From: Thermomonas sp.
GTDB lineage: Bacteria > Pseudomonadota > Gammaproteobacteria > Xanthomonadales > Xanthomonadaceae
Direction of reading: 5' to 3'
DNA: 64,000 nucleotides
Assembly (NCBI RefSeq): GCF_023953935.1
Contig: NZ_JAMLIW010000003.1
Span: 228,200-292,199 of the forward strand
Positions 63,855-64,000 of the stretch are shown piece by piece. A program made the translations under genes and the position numbers. Positions within the stretch are counted from its first letter, which is position 1; each line of letters starts with the position of its first letter. A model generated the notes under the pieces. It was not told the origin of the DNA. It did not search any database and saw nothing but the letters and a program-made list of their open reading frames with translations.

Positions 63855-64000
63855 TCAAAAAATGTCTTGGTGCCCGGCAAGCTTGCGACAGCGCTCGATC
63901 AGCGCGATTTGGTCAGACCGGAGCTGAAGTATCAATCGAGGATGTATCGCGCCAAAAGCAACAGGCGATCGGCTTTTCGTATGCCTACGTTTCCTCACAG
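63855..64000 (-). CDS. Possible C-terminal end of a gene running off the window
   Basis: On the minus strand an open frame enters from the right edge and stops at TGA 63857-63855, giving about 47 residues that include Leu-Ile-Leu-Gln-Leu-Arg-Ser-Asp-Gln-Ile-Ala-Leu-Ile-Glu-Arg-Cys. The composition looks protein-like, but no family can be named and length is too short to be certain. Confidence 0.25.
   Translation of the reverse strand, partial: VRKRRHTKSRSPVAFGAIHPRLILQLRSDQIALIERCRKLAGHQDIF

Noticed and set aside
62281-64000. Integron cassette array
   Set aside because: A single RYYYAAC-like string (GTTTAAC near 63791) was noticed, but no matching GTTRRRY partner, no repeated attC-like sites and no integrase gene were found.

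Overview
The window is a high-GC chromosomal segment from a gammaproteobacterium, most likely of the Lysobacterales (Xanthomonadaceae/Lysobacteraceae; Lysobacter-, Luteimonas- or Thermomonas-like). The support is gene order: gshB and a TonB-like gene divergent from pilG-pilH-pilI-pilJ-pilL(chpA), and ahpC-ahpF-oxyR in one direction as described in Xanthomonas. Interspersed palindromic repeats fit the same group. The genus cannot be fixed from the sequence alone. No rRNA, tRNA, CRISPR array, complete IS or prophage was seen.

Layout. 1-13.7 kb: end of a DUF457 membrane hydrolase, dusB, dps (Lys-rich tail), hrpA carrying two in-frame palindromic repeat insertions, relA, mrcB, yoaA, tsaB. 13.7-16.2 kb: an exported hypothetical, a TonB-like protein and gshB. 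16.2-27.4 kb: a Pil-Chp type IV pilus chemosensory operon (pilG, pilH, pilI, pilJ, chpA, a degenerate cheB-like gene, chpC) with no cheR/pilK. 27.4-32.3 kb: rsmE, bioA, nudE, cysQ, mazG and an Mpo1-like protein. 32.6-38.0 kb: a two-component system followed by a MacA-like adaptor with an unusual insertion and a split MacB-type ABC transporter. 38.2-41.7 kb: dgkA, a TerC-family gene, lgt, thyA, folA. 41.7-54.7 kb, all minus strand: glnS, a deaminase, rlmM, a DUF6580 membrane protein, a PduO-type adenosyltransferase, an HDAC-family enzyme, then lptD-surA-pdxA-csaA-rsmA-apaG-apaH. 54.8-62.1 kb: a DUF2007 protein, the peroxide cluster oxyR-ahpF-ahpC with a near-perfect OxyR operator, prmC, pip, a Nudix hydrolase and a 5'-3' exonuclease.

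At 62,189 there is an 18-G run followed by about 75 bases of G/C low complexity. Beyond it the sequence changes character: lower GC, small unrecognised ORFs on both strands and little coding density. This may be a real accessory segment or a faulty assembly join.

Functional themes. The Chp genes would transduce surface or mechanical signals to pilus extension and retraction (PilG/PilH), apparently without a working methylation circuit. The lptD-surA pair serves outer-membrane biogenesis and mrcB peptidoglycan synthesis. ahpCF/oxyR, gshB and dps form a dispersed oxidative-stress set. The most distinctive features are the two repeats embedded in frame in hrpA, the adaptation-deficient Chp operon with a very long repetitive ChpA linker, the MacA insertion, the folA start lying inside a repeat, and the junction at 62.2 kb.
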